DNA of 64,000 bases from DATDAH01 sp963725155 (GCA_963725155.1 CAVRXU010000008.1:1148743-1212742); one strand, 5' to 3'; positions 26,513 through 36,162 are shown, numbered from the stretch's first letter. The notes: generated by a model from the sequence alone, not told the origin. Numbers and translations are program-made.

Positions 26513-26566
26513 CCGTTCTGGCACCCGATCCTCCGGTCAGGACCGGCAGATCGGGTGCCAGAACGG
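26513..26566. terminator. Long perfect hairpin between convergent genes
   Basis: 18-nt arms CCGTTCTGGCACCCGATC and its exact reverse complement flank an inner 6-bp hairpin CCGGTC-AG-GACCGG. The element fills almost exactly the 57-nt gap between the hydrolase stop (26509) and the rsrA stop (26567), so it is well placed as a bidirectional terminator. No U-tract is seen. The ends match the hairpins of the dispersed repeat at 5.8, 16.4 and 18.3 kb. Confidence 0.75.
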
Positions 26567-26812
26567 CTAGGGGGTGGTGGGGGCGGGGTCCTCGGAGCAG
26601 GCGGCGACGATGCGGGCCCGCAGGTCGTCGGGGACCCGGTCGATGCACTTGGAGGCGATGACCTTGCGCAGGTCGGACTCGAAGCCGGCGATGTCGCCGC
26701 AGGGCGGGCAGTCGTCGAGGTGGAAGCGGATCTTCTCCCGAGCCTCGTCGGTCAGCTCGCCGTCGAGGTAGGTGTAGAGCTCAGCGAGGGTCTCGTCGCA
26801 CTCGTCGGACAT
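26567..26812 (-). CDS. rsrA: Zinc-binding anti-sigma factor, RsrA-like
   Basis: 81 residues of the mycothiol-system anti-sigma type. The zinc-binding HxxxCxxC motif is HLDDCPPC (about residues 31-38), with an upstream Cys in DECDETL, so the redox switch of RsrA (disulfide release of zinc and of the sigma factor) is available. ATG at 26810-26812, 4 nt after the sigma gene stop. It should hold the adjacent SigR-like factor inactive in the reduced cytoplasm. Confidence 0.9.
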   Translation of the reverse strand: MSDECDETLAELYTYLDGELTDEAREKIRFHLDDCPPCGDIAGFESDLRKVIASKCIDRVPDDLRARIVAACSEDPAPTTP

Positions 26813-26816
26813 GGGC

Positions 26817-27407
26817 TCAGGTGGCGGTCGGGGTCGGTTCGACCTCGTGGGGGACGAGGTTGCGCTGCTTGCCGAACTCGTACAACTGCTTCTGCATGGC
26901 CTTTCTTCCCCGATGGAGCCGACTCATCACCGTGCCGATCGGGATGTCGAGGATCTCGGCGATCTCCTTGTAGGCGAAACCCTCGACGTCAGCCAGCAGC
27001 ACGGCCATGCGGAACTGCTCGGGCAACGCCTCCAGGGCCTCCTTCACCTCGTCGGAGGTGAGGTGGTCGAGCAGCTCCTCTTCGGCGCTGCGACCGGCCG
27101 TCGCCCCCTCCAGCCCGCCGAGGCGGCGGTAGAGGTAGAGGTCCTCGACCTCTTCGAGGTCGGTCTCGTCGGGCCGGCGCTTCTTGGCCCGGTAGGTGTT
27201 GATGTAGGTGTTGGTCAGGATGCGGTAGAGCCAGGCCTTGAGGTTGGTGCCCTGCTCGAAGGTGTGGAACGCCCGGTAGGCCTTGAGGTACGTCTCCTGC
27301 ACCAGGTCCTCGGCGTCGGCCGGGTTGCGGGTCATGCGCAGTGCCGCGCCGTAGAGGCCGTCCATGAGCGGCATGGCCTGCTCGCTGAAGGTGGCCTGGT
27401 CCGCCAT
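26817..27407 (-). CDS. sigR: ECF sigma factor, SigR/SigH-like
   Basis: 196 residues. Region 2 (NPADAEDLVQETYLKAYRAF, then NLKAWLYRILTNTYINTYR) and region 4 (ALEALPEQFRMAVLLADVEGFAYKEIAEILDIPIGTVMSRLHRGRK) are intact. The close match to the SigR/SigH group and the adjacent RsrA-type gene indicate a thiol-oxidative stress regulon. ATG at 27405-27407. TAGGGT 7 nt upstream may be a leaderless -10, overlapping the stop of the upstream SLH gene. Confidence 0.92.
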   Translation of the reverse strand: MADQATFSEQAMPLMDGLYGAALRMTRNPADAEDLVQETYLKAYRAFHTFEQGTNLKAWLYRILTNTYINTYRAKKRRPDETDLEEVEDLYLYRRLGGLEGATAGRSAEEELLDHLTSDEVKEALEALPEQFRMAVLLADVEGFAYKEIAEILDIPIGTVMSRLHRGRKAMQKQLYEFGKQRNLVPHEVEPTPTAT

Positions 27408-27420
27408 GGGCCTGACCCTA
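27408..27420 (-). promoter_or_regulatory. -10 element upstream of sigR
   Basis: On the minus strand TAGGGT (27415-27420) lies 7 nt before the sigR ATG. The TAG in it is also the stop codon of the upstream SGNH-SLH gene. Confidence 0.4.
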
Positions 27421-28734
27421 GGGGCTGACCGTGGTGGGCGGCACGGTGGTCGGGACCGGAGTCGTCGGTGGCCCCGTGGTCGGCGGCCCCGTGGTCGGCG
27501 GCACGGTGGTCGAAGGGGACGGGGCGGGCGGGACCACGGGCGGCAGGTGGAGGAAGGCATCGGTGGCTTGCAGCCACACGGCCACCTGAGCTCGGTCGAC
27601 GGGTCGGCCCCGACGGAAGGCGCCGTGGATGCCCGTCACGATGCCGTTGGCCGCCGCCCAGTTGAGGGCCGCGGCCATCCGGGCCGGGTTGTCGTCGGTG
27701 TACGGGTGCGGTGGGAGCCCGCCGACCCGCCCCGCCAGCTTCCAGAGCATCGTGACCAGCGCGCCACGGCTGAGCGGGAGGCCCGGTCGGAAGGTGTGGT
27801 CGGGATAACCCGTGAGCACGTGACTGGCCCGGCCCCAGCGGAGCGCGTCCCGCAGCCCGGGGCGGCCGTCGGTCCAGCCGTGTGGTGCCGGCTCGAGCGG
27901 TGAACCGGCGAGGCGCCAGACCATGAGGGCGGCCTGGCCCCGGGTCACGGACGGTCGGAACCGGCCGATCACGGCCCGGTAGGTGTCGTTGTCATACCCC
28001 TCGACGATGCCCGCGGCGGCCGCCCAGTTGATGGCGTCGGCGGCCCAGAAGGCGTCCTGGACGTCCCAGAACGGGCCGCTGGTCAGGTCGGGGTCACATC
28101 CACGGACGGCACTGCTCACCAGCCGACTGAGCTCCCGGTCCCCCGCATGGGTCAGGTGGAGGTAGTCACCGAGGAAATAGGGCGAGGGCGCTCCGGCGAG
28201 CTCGGTCCAGGCCGCGTAGTGGAGATAGGTGGCGTTGGCGTAGTCCCGCACCACCCGGTGGACCACGTCGTTGAAGGCCTCGGCCCGGTCGTTGATCATC
28301 GGGTAGGCCCGGTTGCCGCCCGGCTTCTGGTCGAGCCAGATCACACAGTCGACTTCCGGACTGACGGCGTCGAGGAACTCCCGCATGTCGCTCTCGAAGC
28401 GATGGGCGCTGTGGCTCCAGAAGGCGTCGCCGGTGCCCAGCTCGGCGACGACGATGTCGGGGCCGTCCGGCTCGTCCACGACAGGCTCGAGCAGCGACAA
28501 GTGGTAGCGGGTGTAGCCCGCCCCGACGGCGTGGAAGTAGCCGATGAGGTTCGTCGCCTGGACGTCGGCGGTGATCTCGGGTTCGGCGTCGCGGCCGATC
28601 GAGTCACCGACGAAGGCCACCGTCGCCCGATCCTCGGGCGTCACTGCGGCACTGCTCCGGTCACCGGTCCAGGTCGCCGCCACCGCGACCGCCACAGCCA
28701 GGAACGCTCCGATCCGCCGCACGGTGCCCCTCAC
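27418..28734 (-). CDS. Secreted SGNH hydrolase with S-layer homology repeats
   Basis: 438 residues. Signal peptide about 1-29. The SGNH domain (about 36-215) has FVGDSIGRDAEPE (block I, GDS), AELGTGDAFW and FLGDYLHLTHAG (block V D..H). Three SLH repeats follow (about 225-400) with AINWAAAAGIVEGYDNDTYR, FRPSVTRGQAALMVWRLAG and FRPGLPLSRGALVTMLWKLAG. The tail (about 405-438) is Thr/Pro repeats (TTVPPTTGPPTTG). The SLH part should tether it to the cell envelope. The substrate could be an acyl ester on envelope polysaccharide. GTG start at 28734. It lies just upstream of sigR on the same strand. Confidence 0.87.
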   Translation of the reverse strand: MRGTVRRIGAFLAVAVAVAATWTGDRSSAAVTPEDRATVAFVGDSIGRDAEPEITADVQATNLIGYFHAVGAGYTRYHLSLLEPVVDEPDGPDIVVAELGTGDAFWSHSAHRFESDMREFLDAVSPEVDCVIWLDQKPGGNRAYPMINDRAEAFNDVVHRVVRDYANATYLHYAAWTELAGAPSPYFLGDYLHLTHAGDRELSRLVSSAVRGCDPDLTSGPFWDVQDAFWAADAINWAAAAGIVEGYDNDTYRAVIGRFRPSVTRGQAALMVWRLAGSPLEPAPHGWTDGRPGLRDALRWGRASHVLTGYPDHTFRPGLPLSRGALVTMLWKLAGRVGGLPPHPYTDDNPARMAAALNWAAANGIVTGIHGAFRRGRPVDRAQVAVWLQATDAFLHLPPVVPPAPSPSTTVPPTTGPPTTGPPTTPVPTTVPPTTVSP

Positions 28735-28828
28735 CTCGCCTCGCCGCTCGCTGCACGGTACCGGCGCCCCGTCTCGCCACCCAGTTCAGGCGGTCCGTCA
28801 CCGGGCGAGCCGTGCTACACCCGGGACC

Positions 28829-29859
<1,031 letters not shown>

Positions 29860-29863
<4 letters not shown>

Positions 29864-30516
29864 AGGCCCCAGAAGTCGCCTTCGAGGCCGACCTCGGCGA
29901 AGTAGGCGTGGGCGTCGGCCGGCTCCTTGCGGACGTAGCCCCGCTCCAGCCTCCCGGCGTACCAGCCCCGGGCGAGGCGCCAGAGGGTGGGCAGATCCAT
30001 CACGTAGCCCCGTTCGTTGCCCGACTCGGTCAGCCAAGCGTCGACGCAGGCCGCCGAGCAGAACAGGCGTTGGTGCCCGCAGCTGTGGACCACGTCATCC
30101 CAGATGTGGCTGGTGGGCACCAGGAAGTGGGCCACCTCGTCGCCCTCGGGCGGGCCGTCGACGCCGACGACCCAGGAGAGCGCCGACCCGCAGCCGGGGC
30201 AGGTGGTGGCCACGAGGACCTCGTCCTCGTCGGGCAACAGGTGCGGCAGGGCGAAGCTGTCCCACGCACAACCACCCCACCAGAGCGTGTCGGCCCCCAT
30301 CACCGAGAAGCCCAGCGGGATCGTGGCGAACGGATGGGCCATCACGATGGCCCGGTCCCGCAGGACGATGTGCCGAGCGTCGTGCAGGGCCTCCAGGCCC
30401 TCGACCACCTCGTCCTCGTCGACGTCGAACACCGCCGCCAACGCACCGGTCACCGGTGCCCGTCCGGTGTCGGCCAGGTGGTGGTAGACGGCCAGGCGCA
30501 GGTCCTCGGTGTCCAT
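29860..30516 (-). CDS. Alkylmercury lyase (MerB)-like protein
   Basis: 218 residues. An N-terminal winged-helix segment (about 1-60) is followed by the MerB core, with GGCAWDSFALPHLL (C83 and D86, corresponding to Cys96 and Asp99 of MerB) and SCGHQRLFCSAACVDAW (C146 in the place of Cys159). Known MerB enzymes break carbon-mercury bonds. Extra Cys (TTCPGCG, FCSAACV) could bind metal. No merA, merR, merT or merP is nearby, so true organomercury resistance is unproven; it could be a MerB-fold protein with another role. ATG at 30514-30516, with CAGACT 6 nt upstream. Confidence 0.75.
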
Positions 30517-30613
30517 CGCCTGAGTCTGCCCGAGCAGAGGCGGTCGATGATTCTCAGGAACCTCACAGCCCGCCCGGTCCCGCTTCGCAGGCCCAGGGCC
30601 GAGGGTGTGCGCC

Positions 30614-31528
30614 ATGTCCGAGGCCGTCCACCATCACCGGTTCGCCGCCATGGGGACCCGCGCCCACGTCATCGTGGTCGGCGGCACCTTCGACCACCTC
30701 GAGCAGGCCCGCCGCCGCATCGGCCAGCTGGAGCGCCGATGGAGCCGGTTCCTTCCTGACAGCGAGATCTCGGCCATCAACGCGGCCGACGGCCTGCCCC
30801 TGATCGTCAGCGACGACACCATCCTCCTCGTCGAGCGCAGCCTGCAGGCCTGGCGGGCGACCGCCGGGCGCTTCGATCCCACGGTGCACGACGCCGTGGT
30901 CGCCGTCGGCTACGACGGCGCCTTCGCCGGTGGACCGGTCCCCACCACTCTCCCCTCTGTCGAGCCGGCCCCCGGGCTGCACGACGTGGCGGTGGACCGG
31001 GACACCGGCCTCGTCTGGCTCCCCGCCGGGGTCCATCTCGACCCCGGCGGGATCGGCAAGGGCCTGGCTGCCGACGTCGTCGTGTCCGAGCTGCGGGCGG
31101 CCGGCGTGGGTGGAGCCTGCGTGAACCTCGGCGGTGACCTCCGGGTCGACGGCACGGCGCCACAGGGCGACAGCTGGTCGGTGGCGATCGACGACCCGAG
31201 GGACCGCAGCCTCGAGCTGACGCGGGTCCCCCTGACGTCCGGTGGCATGGCCACCAGCAGCCGCCTCGACCGCTGCTGGGAGGTCGACGGCGTCCCTGCC
31301 CACCATCTCATCGACCCGACATCGGGGCGTCCGGCCGACACCGAGATCGTCGCGGTCACCGCCGTGGCCGCCACCGCTTGGTGGGCCGAGGTCACGGCCA
31401 CCTGGGCCTTCCTGGGCGACGGGCAGCCCCACGCCCTCGGTGCCACCGAGGTCCTCCTCGTGACGGCCGACGGCACCACCCACTCGACCCATGGGCTGCA
31501 GGAGGTCGCCGCGTGTCGGGTGGCGTGA
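30614..31528 (+). CDS. apbE: FAD:protein FMN transferase
   Basis: 304 residues from the ATG at 30614 (GTG at 30605 would add 3). ApbE moves FMN from FAD onto a Ser or Thr of a target protein. N-terminal MGTRAHV, the FDPTVHDAVVAVGYD segment, DPGGIGKGLAADVV, NLGGDLRVDG, the SGGMATSS segment and HHLIDPTSGRP are the family blocks. No signal peptide or lipobox is apparent, so this ApbE is likely cytoplasmic. The next gene overlaps it by 16 nt, and the short protein after that ends in a flavinylation-type sequence. Confidence 0.92.
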   Translation: MSEAVHHHRFAAMGTRAHVIVVGGTFDHLEQARRRIGQLERRWSRFLPDSEISAINAADGLPLIVSDDTILLVERSLQAWRATAGRFDPTVHDAVVAVGYDGAFAGGPVPTTLPSVEPAPGLHDVAVDRDTGLVWLPAGVHLDPGGIGKGLAADVVVSELRAAGVGGACVNLGGDLRVDGTAPQGDSWSVAIDDPRDRSLELTRVPLTSGGMATSSRLDRCWEVDGVPAHHLIDPTSGRPADTEIVAVTAVAATAWWAEVTATWAFLGDGQPHALGATEVLLVTADGTTHSTHGLQEVAACRVA

Positions 31529-32280
31529 CCTGGTACCTGGCTCGCTCCCTCGGGATCGTGGCCTACGCCCTGCTCACGGCGTCGATGCTCTGGGGGCTGT
31601 GGCTCTCGACCCGGACGCCGGCTCGGCAGGGTCGGGCCTGGCTCCTGGAGATCCACAGGGTCCTCGGTGGCCTGGCCGTCCTGTTCGTCCTCGGCCACCT
31701 CGGCGCCCTGGTCCTGGACAACTACATCGCCTTCGACCTCGTCGACCTGCTCGTCCCCTTCGCCAGTGACTGGCAGCCCAGGGCGGTGGCCTGGGGGGTG
31801 CTCGGCTTCTACCTCCTGGCCGCCGTCGAGGTGACGTCGCTGCTGCGTCGCACCCTCACCCGCCGAAGCTGGCGCAAGGTCCACCTGGCGGCCTTCGCCG
31901 CCTACCTGATGGCCACCGCCCATTTCCTCACCGCGGGCACCGATGCCGGCGGCGCCCTCGTCCTGTCCCTCACCCTCGGGGGCGTGACCCTCGTGGTCAC
32001 CGGGACGCTCTACCGCATCGTTCAGCACCTGACGCGTCCGAGGCGTGTCCCGATCCCCACCAAGGAGCGCTCATGGAGCTCACCCCCACCCCCGACGGCC
32101 CCCCCGAACCACCCGGCGCCGCTGCTCCCGTCAGCCCCGGCACAGGCGGCTTCCCCACCCCACCCCCGGCTCCGCCTGCCGTCGCCTCCACCCGGGGCGG
32201 CCGTCCCCGTCCGGTCGCTGGCGTCAGCCGGCGGGCCGTCACCATCGGCGCCGCCGCCCTCGCCGCCGCCGGCGGCCTGA
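31513..32280 (+). CDS. Ferric-reductase-like transmembrane protein
   Basis: 255 residues as an open frame. About 180 residues form five membrane helices with spaced histidines typical of b-haem cytochromes of the ferric reductase/MsrQ type: EIHRVLGGLAV, FVLGHLGAL, KVHLAAFAAYL and TAHFLTAG. It should carry electrons across the membrane. GTG at 31513-31515 lies inside the end of apbE. From about 32070 the frame becomes Pro/Ser-rich and loses the strong GC third-position bias, while the next gene's frame gains it, so the last 70 or so residues may be spurious; a stop may have been lost by mutation or indel. Confidence 0.8.
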   Translation: MSGGVTWYLARSLGIVAYALLTASMLWGLWLSTRTPARQGRAWLLEIHRVLGGLAVLFVLGHLGALVLDNYIAFDLVDLLVPFASDWQPRAVAWGVLGFYLLAAVEVTSLLRRTLTRRSWRKVHLAAFAAYLMATAHFLTAGTDAGGALVLSLTLGGVTLVVTGTLYRIVQHLTRPRRVPIPTKERSWSSPPPPTAPPNHPAPLLPSAPAQAASPPHPRLRLPSPPPGAAVPVRSLASAGGPSPSAPPPSPPPAA

Positions 32281-32477
32281 CCGGCTGGTTCGCCGCCACC
32301 GCCACGAAGGACGACTCGTCGGCCACCACCGTCGAGAACCAGGTCAGCACGGTCGACCCGTTCGCCGACATCCCGACCGACGACGGTCCCGTGTTCGGCG
32401 ATCCGAGCCTTCAGCTGCCGTCCGACCAGGGCAGCTTCCCGAGTGGTGGCGCTGACACGAGCAGCGGCGCCAGCTGA
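32073..32477 (+). CDS. Small anchored protein with C-terminal flavinylation-type motif
   Basis: 134 residues. A Pro-rich N-terminus (about 1-48), then VSRRAVTIGAAALAAAGGLTGWFAA (about 51-75), a Tat-like or anchor helix with twin Arg, then an acidic extracytoplasmic tail ending GGADTSSGAS at the C-terminus. The final DTSSGAS fits the ApbE target pattern Dxx(S/T)GA(S/T), where the last Ser or Thr carries FMN. With apbE two genes upstream, I infer that this is its substrate. No FMN-binding fold is present, only the tag. An AGGAG ribosome site lies 6 nt before the ATG. Confidence 0.7.
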   Translation: MELTPTPDGPPEPPGAAAPVSPGTGGFPTPPPAPPAVASTRGGRPRPVAGVSRRAVTIGAAALAAAGGLTGWFAATATKDDSSATTVENQVSTVDPFADIPTDDGPVFGDPSLQLPSDQGSFPSGGADTSSGAS

Positions 32478-32480
32478 CCG

Positions 32481-35357
32481 TCAGTTCACGACGTAGTCGA
32501 CGTGGAGGACGGGGGCGCGGGTTCCGTCGAAGGCCTCGGCGACCCGGCTGCCGCTACCGGTCACGATCAGGGCCAGCGAGTTGCCGGCCGTCCAGCCGGG
32601 CCGACCCGTGATCTCGGTGAGGACCGAGCTCAGGTCCGGGGTGCGCTGGTCCGGTCCTGCGACCTGACGCGTCGGCCAGGCGGCGGGTGACCACGACACG
32701 CCCGCGGCCGTCCTCGGGCGCGAGGAGATGTTGCTCGTCGCCGTGGTGAAGGTGGTCGCGTTGTCCGCGGCCTGGCCGCGCACGAGCAATGGCGTCGCGG
32801 CCGAACTCGTCTCATCGGTCTCGAACTGCACGTAGGCGTTGGTGACCGTCGCTCCCCGCGGGATGGGGATCGAGGTGAACCGCAACCCCACCGTCTGGAC
32901 CACGGTGCCGTCGGTCACGAGCTCCAGGTCGGAGCTGGTGAGGTCCATCTTGCCGGTGGCGGACGTCTCCTCGGCGTCGTCGGAGCTGGCCGCCACGGCC
33001 CGATCCAGCGTCGCCGCGCCGGGCACGGAGGCGGTGACCGTCAGGTCGTCGAACGCGCTGCGCTCGCCGTCGGACCCGGTGAGACGGAGGACGTAGGTCC
33101 CGGGCGCGCTGAACCCGACGGTCGTCGACGGCGCCGCGGCGTTGCCGAACGTGGCCGTGCCCGGCCCGCTCACCTGCGACCACTGCGACGTCACCACGCT
33201 GCCCTCGGGCAGCCCGTCGTCGGTGACGGAACCGGCGAGGGACACGAGGTTCGGCTGGACGACGGCCGCGTCCGGGCCCGCGGCGACCACCGGTGCCTGG
33301 TTGACCACGCCGGGCTTGTCGATCGTGACCGAGTCCATCACCGCGCCGTTGGCGCACGTGAGCGAGTCCCTCGAGGTCGCCGGGCCACACACCGCTTCGA
33401 TGTGGAGCGACGTCGCGGTGACGTCAACCCGGAGCCGGCCGAGGTGGACCGCCCGGAAGGCGGTGCGAGGATCGCTCCCCGACGAGGACGAGAGTCCCTC
33501 ACCGCCGATGCCGACGGTGATGTGGGTGACGTTGTGGATCGGCTGGAACCGCTCGTAACTGTGGACATGACCGTTGAGATCGAGCACGTACTTGGAGTAG
33601 CTGTCGCCGAGGTGGTTGAGGATCGTGGCGAGGGCCGAGTTGCCGCCACCACTCGAGAACGCCGGTCGGTGGCCCATCGTCACGACGAAGTTGATGGCCG
33701 GGTTCGACTGGGCGTCGGCCAGGATCGGTTCCACGGCGGTGCCCCACTCGGTCCAGGTCGGGTTGGTGTACGGCTCCGGGTAGGAGATGAACCGCACCCC
33801 GGCAGCGTCGAACCAGCCCCAGTCCTCGCCGCAGCAACCCGCGGCCGGCGCACCCACCGAGGCGCGCGCGTTGGGGATCGCGAACCGACCCTTGTAGTTG
33901 CGGAGGTCGTCACTCGACGTGATCTCGTGGTTGCCCCACACCGGCATGTAGGCCGCGTTCCGGCTCCAGGCCATCACGTCGTTGAAGTGCTGGTCGACCG
34001 AGCTCAGGCCGTGGCTGTCGCCGTAGGTGAGATCACCGAGCCCGAGGAAGAACGCCGGGTTGTCTCCGGCGATCGACGCCTGCATCCCCGTGAGCCGAGA
34101 GTCGGCGAGCGACGAGCCGATGTCCCCCGCGGCCACGAACCGGGTCGGGCCGGTCGGTGGGGTGGCGAAGACCGCGTCCGCTCCGCCGTTGATCGAGTAG
34201 TGGTACGTCGTGCCGGGCTGGAGGCCCGTGATCGACGCCTCCCAGTACGGCCCGGGAGACGAGTACGGCGTGACGCTCGGCGGTTGCGCCTGCACCGTGG
34301 TCCCGTAGGCCGGGGTCGGCCCGTACCGGAGCTCACCGGTGCCGCCTCGCCAGTCGACCGCAACCGAGGTCGGCCCGGTGAAGGACCAGTGGACCTGGCT
34401 CACCGCTGACGTGGCTGCTTGGACCTGGACGGTCACGTCGTCGGACGCGCTGAGGCTCCCGTCGGTGGCGGTCAGGCGCAGCCCGTAGGTGCCCGGTTGG
34501 CTGAAGGAGACCGCGGTGGTCGGCGAGGTCGGCGTGCCGAAGGTGGCCGTGCCCGGTCCACTCACCTGGCTCCAGAGCTGGGTGACGGTGCTCCCGGAGG
34601 GAAGCCCGTCATCCCCGACGACCCCCGCCAGTGTGGTCGGTGACCCGATCGTCACCACCTGATCGGGGCCGGCCGACACCGTCGGCGCCACGTTCGTGGG
34701 CGGCCCGGTCCCCGTGCTGACCTCCACGTGCAGGATCGGCGGCAGGCCACCCTTGAACGAGTCGGCGGTGCGACGCCCGGACCCGGTGATGATCACGGCG
34801 ATCGCGTTGTTGCTCGCCCAACCAGGGCGGTTGACCACCTCCTGGAGCACCGGCGCGAGATTCGGCGTCCGCTGATCGGGCCCGGCGGCCCCCACCGTCG
34901 TCCACGGGGCGGGGTCCCAGGTCGCGAAGGCGCTCGTGCGCGGCCGACTCGAGATGTTCGTGCTCGCCGATGTGAACGTCGCCGCCGAGTCCGCGGCCTG
35001 AGCCCGGATGACCAGCGACGTCGCGGCCGTGGTGGCCTCGTCGACCACGAACTGCACCCATGCGTTGGTCACCGTGGAGCCCGCCGGGATCGCCAGGCCG
35101 GTGAACCGCATGCCCACGGTCTGCGCGGCGCCACCGTCGACGACGAGCTCCAGATCCGAGCTGGCGAGGTCCACCGCTCCGCCGATCGCCTCCTCGGCGT
35201 CGTCGGACTCGGCCGTGACCGCCCGGTTGATCACCACGTCCGCGCCGGCAGGCGACGCCAGGGGAACGATCCATCCGACGAGCGCCATCACGATGATGAC
35301 AATCACCATGGGCGCTCGTACTGAACGCCGTCCGCGCGCACCCCGCGACCCGCTCAT
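32481..35357 (-). CDS. Large secreted metallophosphoesterase with duplicated beta modules
   Basis: 958 residues. A signal peptide or anchor (about 15-39) leads into a beta module (about 40-215), a PKD-like domain (about 220-312), a purple-acid-phosphatase-like FN3 part (about 315-405), a calcineurin-like phosphoesterase (about 405-615), a second PKD-like domain (690-775) and a second beta module (782-957) that repeats the first (DAEE, SSDLELV, NISSRPRT, DQRTP, RPGW). Metal motifs are GDIGSS (about 410), LGLGDLTYGDS (about 442), WGNHE (about 474), TMGHRPAF (about 560) and LNGHVHSYER (about 599). Likely an extracellular phosphatase or nuclease. It converges with the flavinylation module, 3 nt between the stops. 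Confidence 0.88.
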   Translation of the reverse strand: MSGSRGARGRRSVRAPMVIVIIVMALVGWIVPLASPAGADVVINRAVTAESDDAEEAIGGAVDLASSDLELVVDGGAAQTVGMRFTGLAIPAGSTVTNAWVQFVVDEATTAATSLVIRAQAADSAATFTSASTNISSRPRTSAFATWDPAPWTTVGAAGPDQRTPNLAPVLQEVVNRPGWASNNAIAVIITGSGRRTADSFKGGLPPILHVEVSTGTGPPTNVAPTVSAGPDQVVTIGSPTTLAGVVGDDGLPSGSTVTQLWSQVSGPGTATFGTPTSPTTAVSFSQPGTYGLRLTATDGSLSASDDVTVQVQAATSAVSQVHWSFTGPTSVAVDWRGGTGELRYGPTPAYGTTVQAQPPSVTPYSSPGPYWEASITGLQPGTTYHYSINGGADAVFATPPTGPTRFVAAGDIGSSLADSRLTGMQASIAGDNPAFFLGLGDLTYGDSHGLSSVDQHFNDVMAWSRNAAYMPVWGNHEITSSDDLRNYKGRFAIPNARASVGAPAAGCCGEDWGWFDAAGVRFISYPEPYTNPTWTEWGTAVEPILADAQSNPAINFVVTMGHRPAFSSGGGNSALATILNHLGDSYSKYVLDLNGHVHSYERFQPIHNVTHITVGIGGEGLSSSSGSDPRTAFRAVHLGRLRVDVTATSLHIEAVCGPATSRDSLTCANGAVMDSVTIDKPGVVNQAPVVAAGPDAAVVQPNLVSLAGSVTDDGLPEGSVVTSQWSQVSGPGTATFGNAAAPSTTVGFSAPGTYVLRLTGSDGERSAFDDLTVTASVPGAATLDRAVAASSDDAEETSATGKMDLTSSDLELVTDGTVVQTVGLRFTSIPIPRGATVTNAYVQFETDETSSAATPLLVRGQAADNATTFTTATSNISSRPRTAAGVSWSPAAWPTRQVAGPDQRTPDLSSVLTEITGRPGWTAGNSLALIVTGSGSRVAEAFDGTRAPVLHVDYVVN

Positions 35358-35527
35358 CCCGATCCCTCCCGCATCACGTCTTCTCTCGCCTGTTGCCGTC
35401 GCCGGAGAAAGCTTGTCACCGACGGCGCCGCTGGGCCAGTCCTCGTGCCCTTTCGGCCGGGCGCCCCGGGCCGGCCGAACCCGGCGTCACTCGTGCGACC
35501 CCCGTTGCTCGTAGTAGACCCGACGCT

Positions 35528-35551
35528 GGTTATCGCGGGTTTCGCGTAACC
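35528..35551. promoter_or_regulatory. Inverted repeat upstream of the ECF sigma gene
   Basis: GGTTATCGCG and CGCGTAACC pair with one bulged base around a 5-nt loop in the 222-nt gap before the sigma gene. It could be an autoregulatory site or promoter element; nothing else is visible in this gap. Confidence 0.3.
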
Positions 35552-35579
35552 GGTGGCGACTGTCGGGCATGGACGTGCC

Positions 35580-36162
35580 GTGAGCGACCGGACGGACATC
35601 ACGTGGTTCGAGTGCTCGGGCGACGACGCCCTGTTCACCGACCTCTACCGTCGCCACTACCGACCGATCCGCGACTTCTGCCGCCGACGCGTGACCGGCG
35701 ACCTCGTCGACGATGCCGTGGCCGAGACGTTCCTCACCGCATGGCGTCGCCTCGAGGGACGTCCCCGCTGGGGATGAGGCGTTGCTGTGGCTGTACCGGG
35801 TCGCCTATCGGGTGATCGGTCACCAATGGCGGAGCACGGCCCGACGGCGCCGGCTCGAGGACCGGATGCGATCCGTCGGCAGCCGTCCCTCGTCCGCGGC
35901 CGACGAGTCGGCGATCGACGGCGACGAGCGCCGACTCGTCCTCGATGCCGCGGCGTGCCTCGGTGACACCGATGCCGAGGTGCTCCGACTCGTGGCGTGG
36001 GAGCAGCTCGCCGTCGTCGAGGTCGCCGCCGTGCTCGAGATCGCCCCCAACGCCGTGAAGCAACGGCTGCACCGGGCCCGGCGGAACCTCGCTCGCGAGT
36101 ACCGCCGGCTCGAATCCCGACAGACCTCGACCCCCGACGCTGCCCAAGGAGGTGCTCGGTGA
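35580..36162 (+). pseudogene. ECF-type RNA polymerase sigma factor, one frameshift
   Basis: Two overlapping frames together encode one sigma-70 family factor of about 193 residues. Region 2 (ALFTDLYRRHYRPIRDFCRRRV, then AVAETFLTAWRR) is in the first frame, which stops at 35775-35777. The second frame carries on with GDEALLWLYRVAYRVIGHQWRST and region 4 (LRLVAWEQLAVVEVAAVLEIAPNAVKQRLHRARRNLA). Removing one G in CTCGAGGGACG near 35762 joins them cleanly. GTG start at 35580. The stop overlaps the next start as GTGA. The indel may be an assembly error. Confidence 0.7.

Noticed and set aside
27418..27520. Tandem repeat in the Thr/Pro tail of the SGNH-SLH gene as a regulatory repeat
   Set aside because: It is in frame and encodes a TTGPP/TTVPP linker, so it is protein low complexity.
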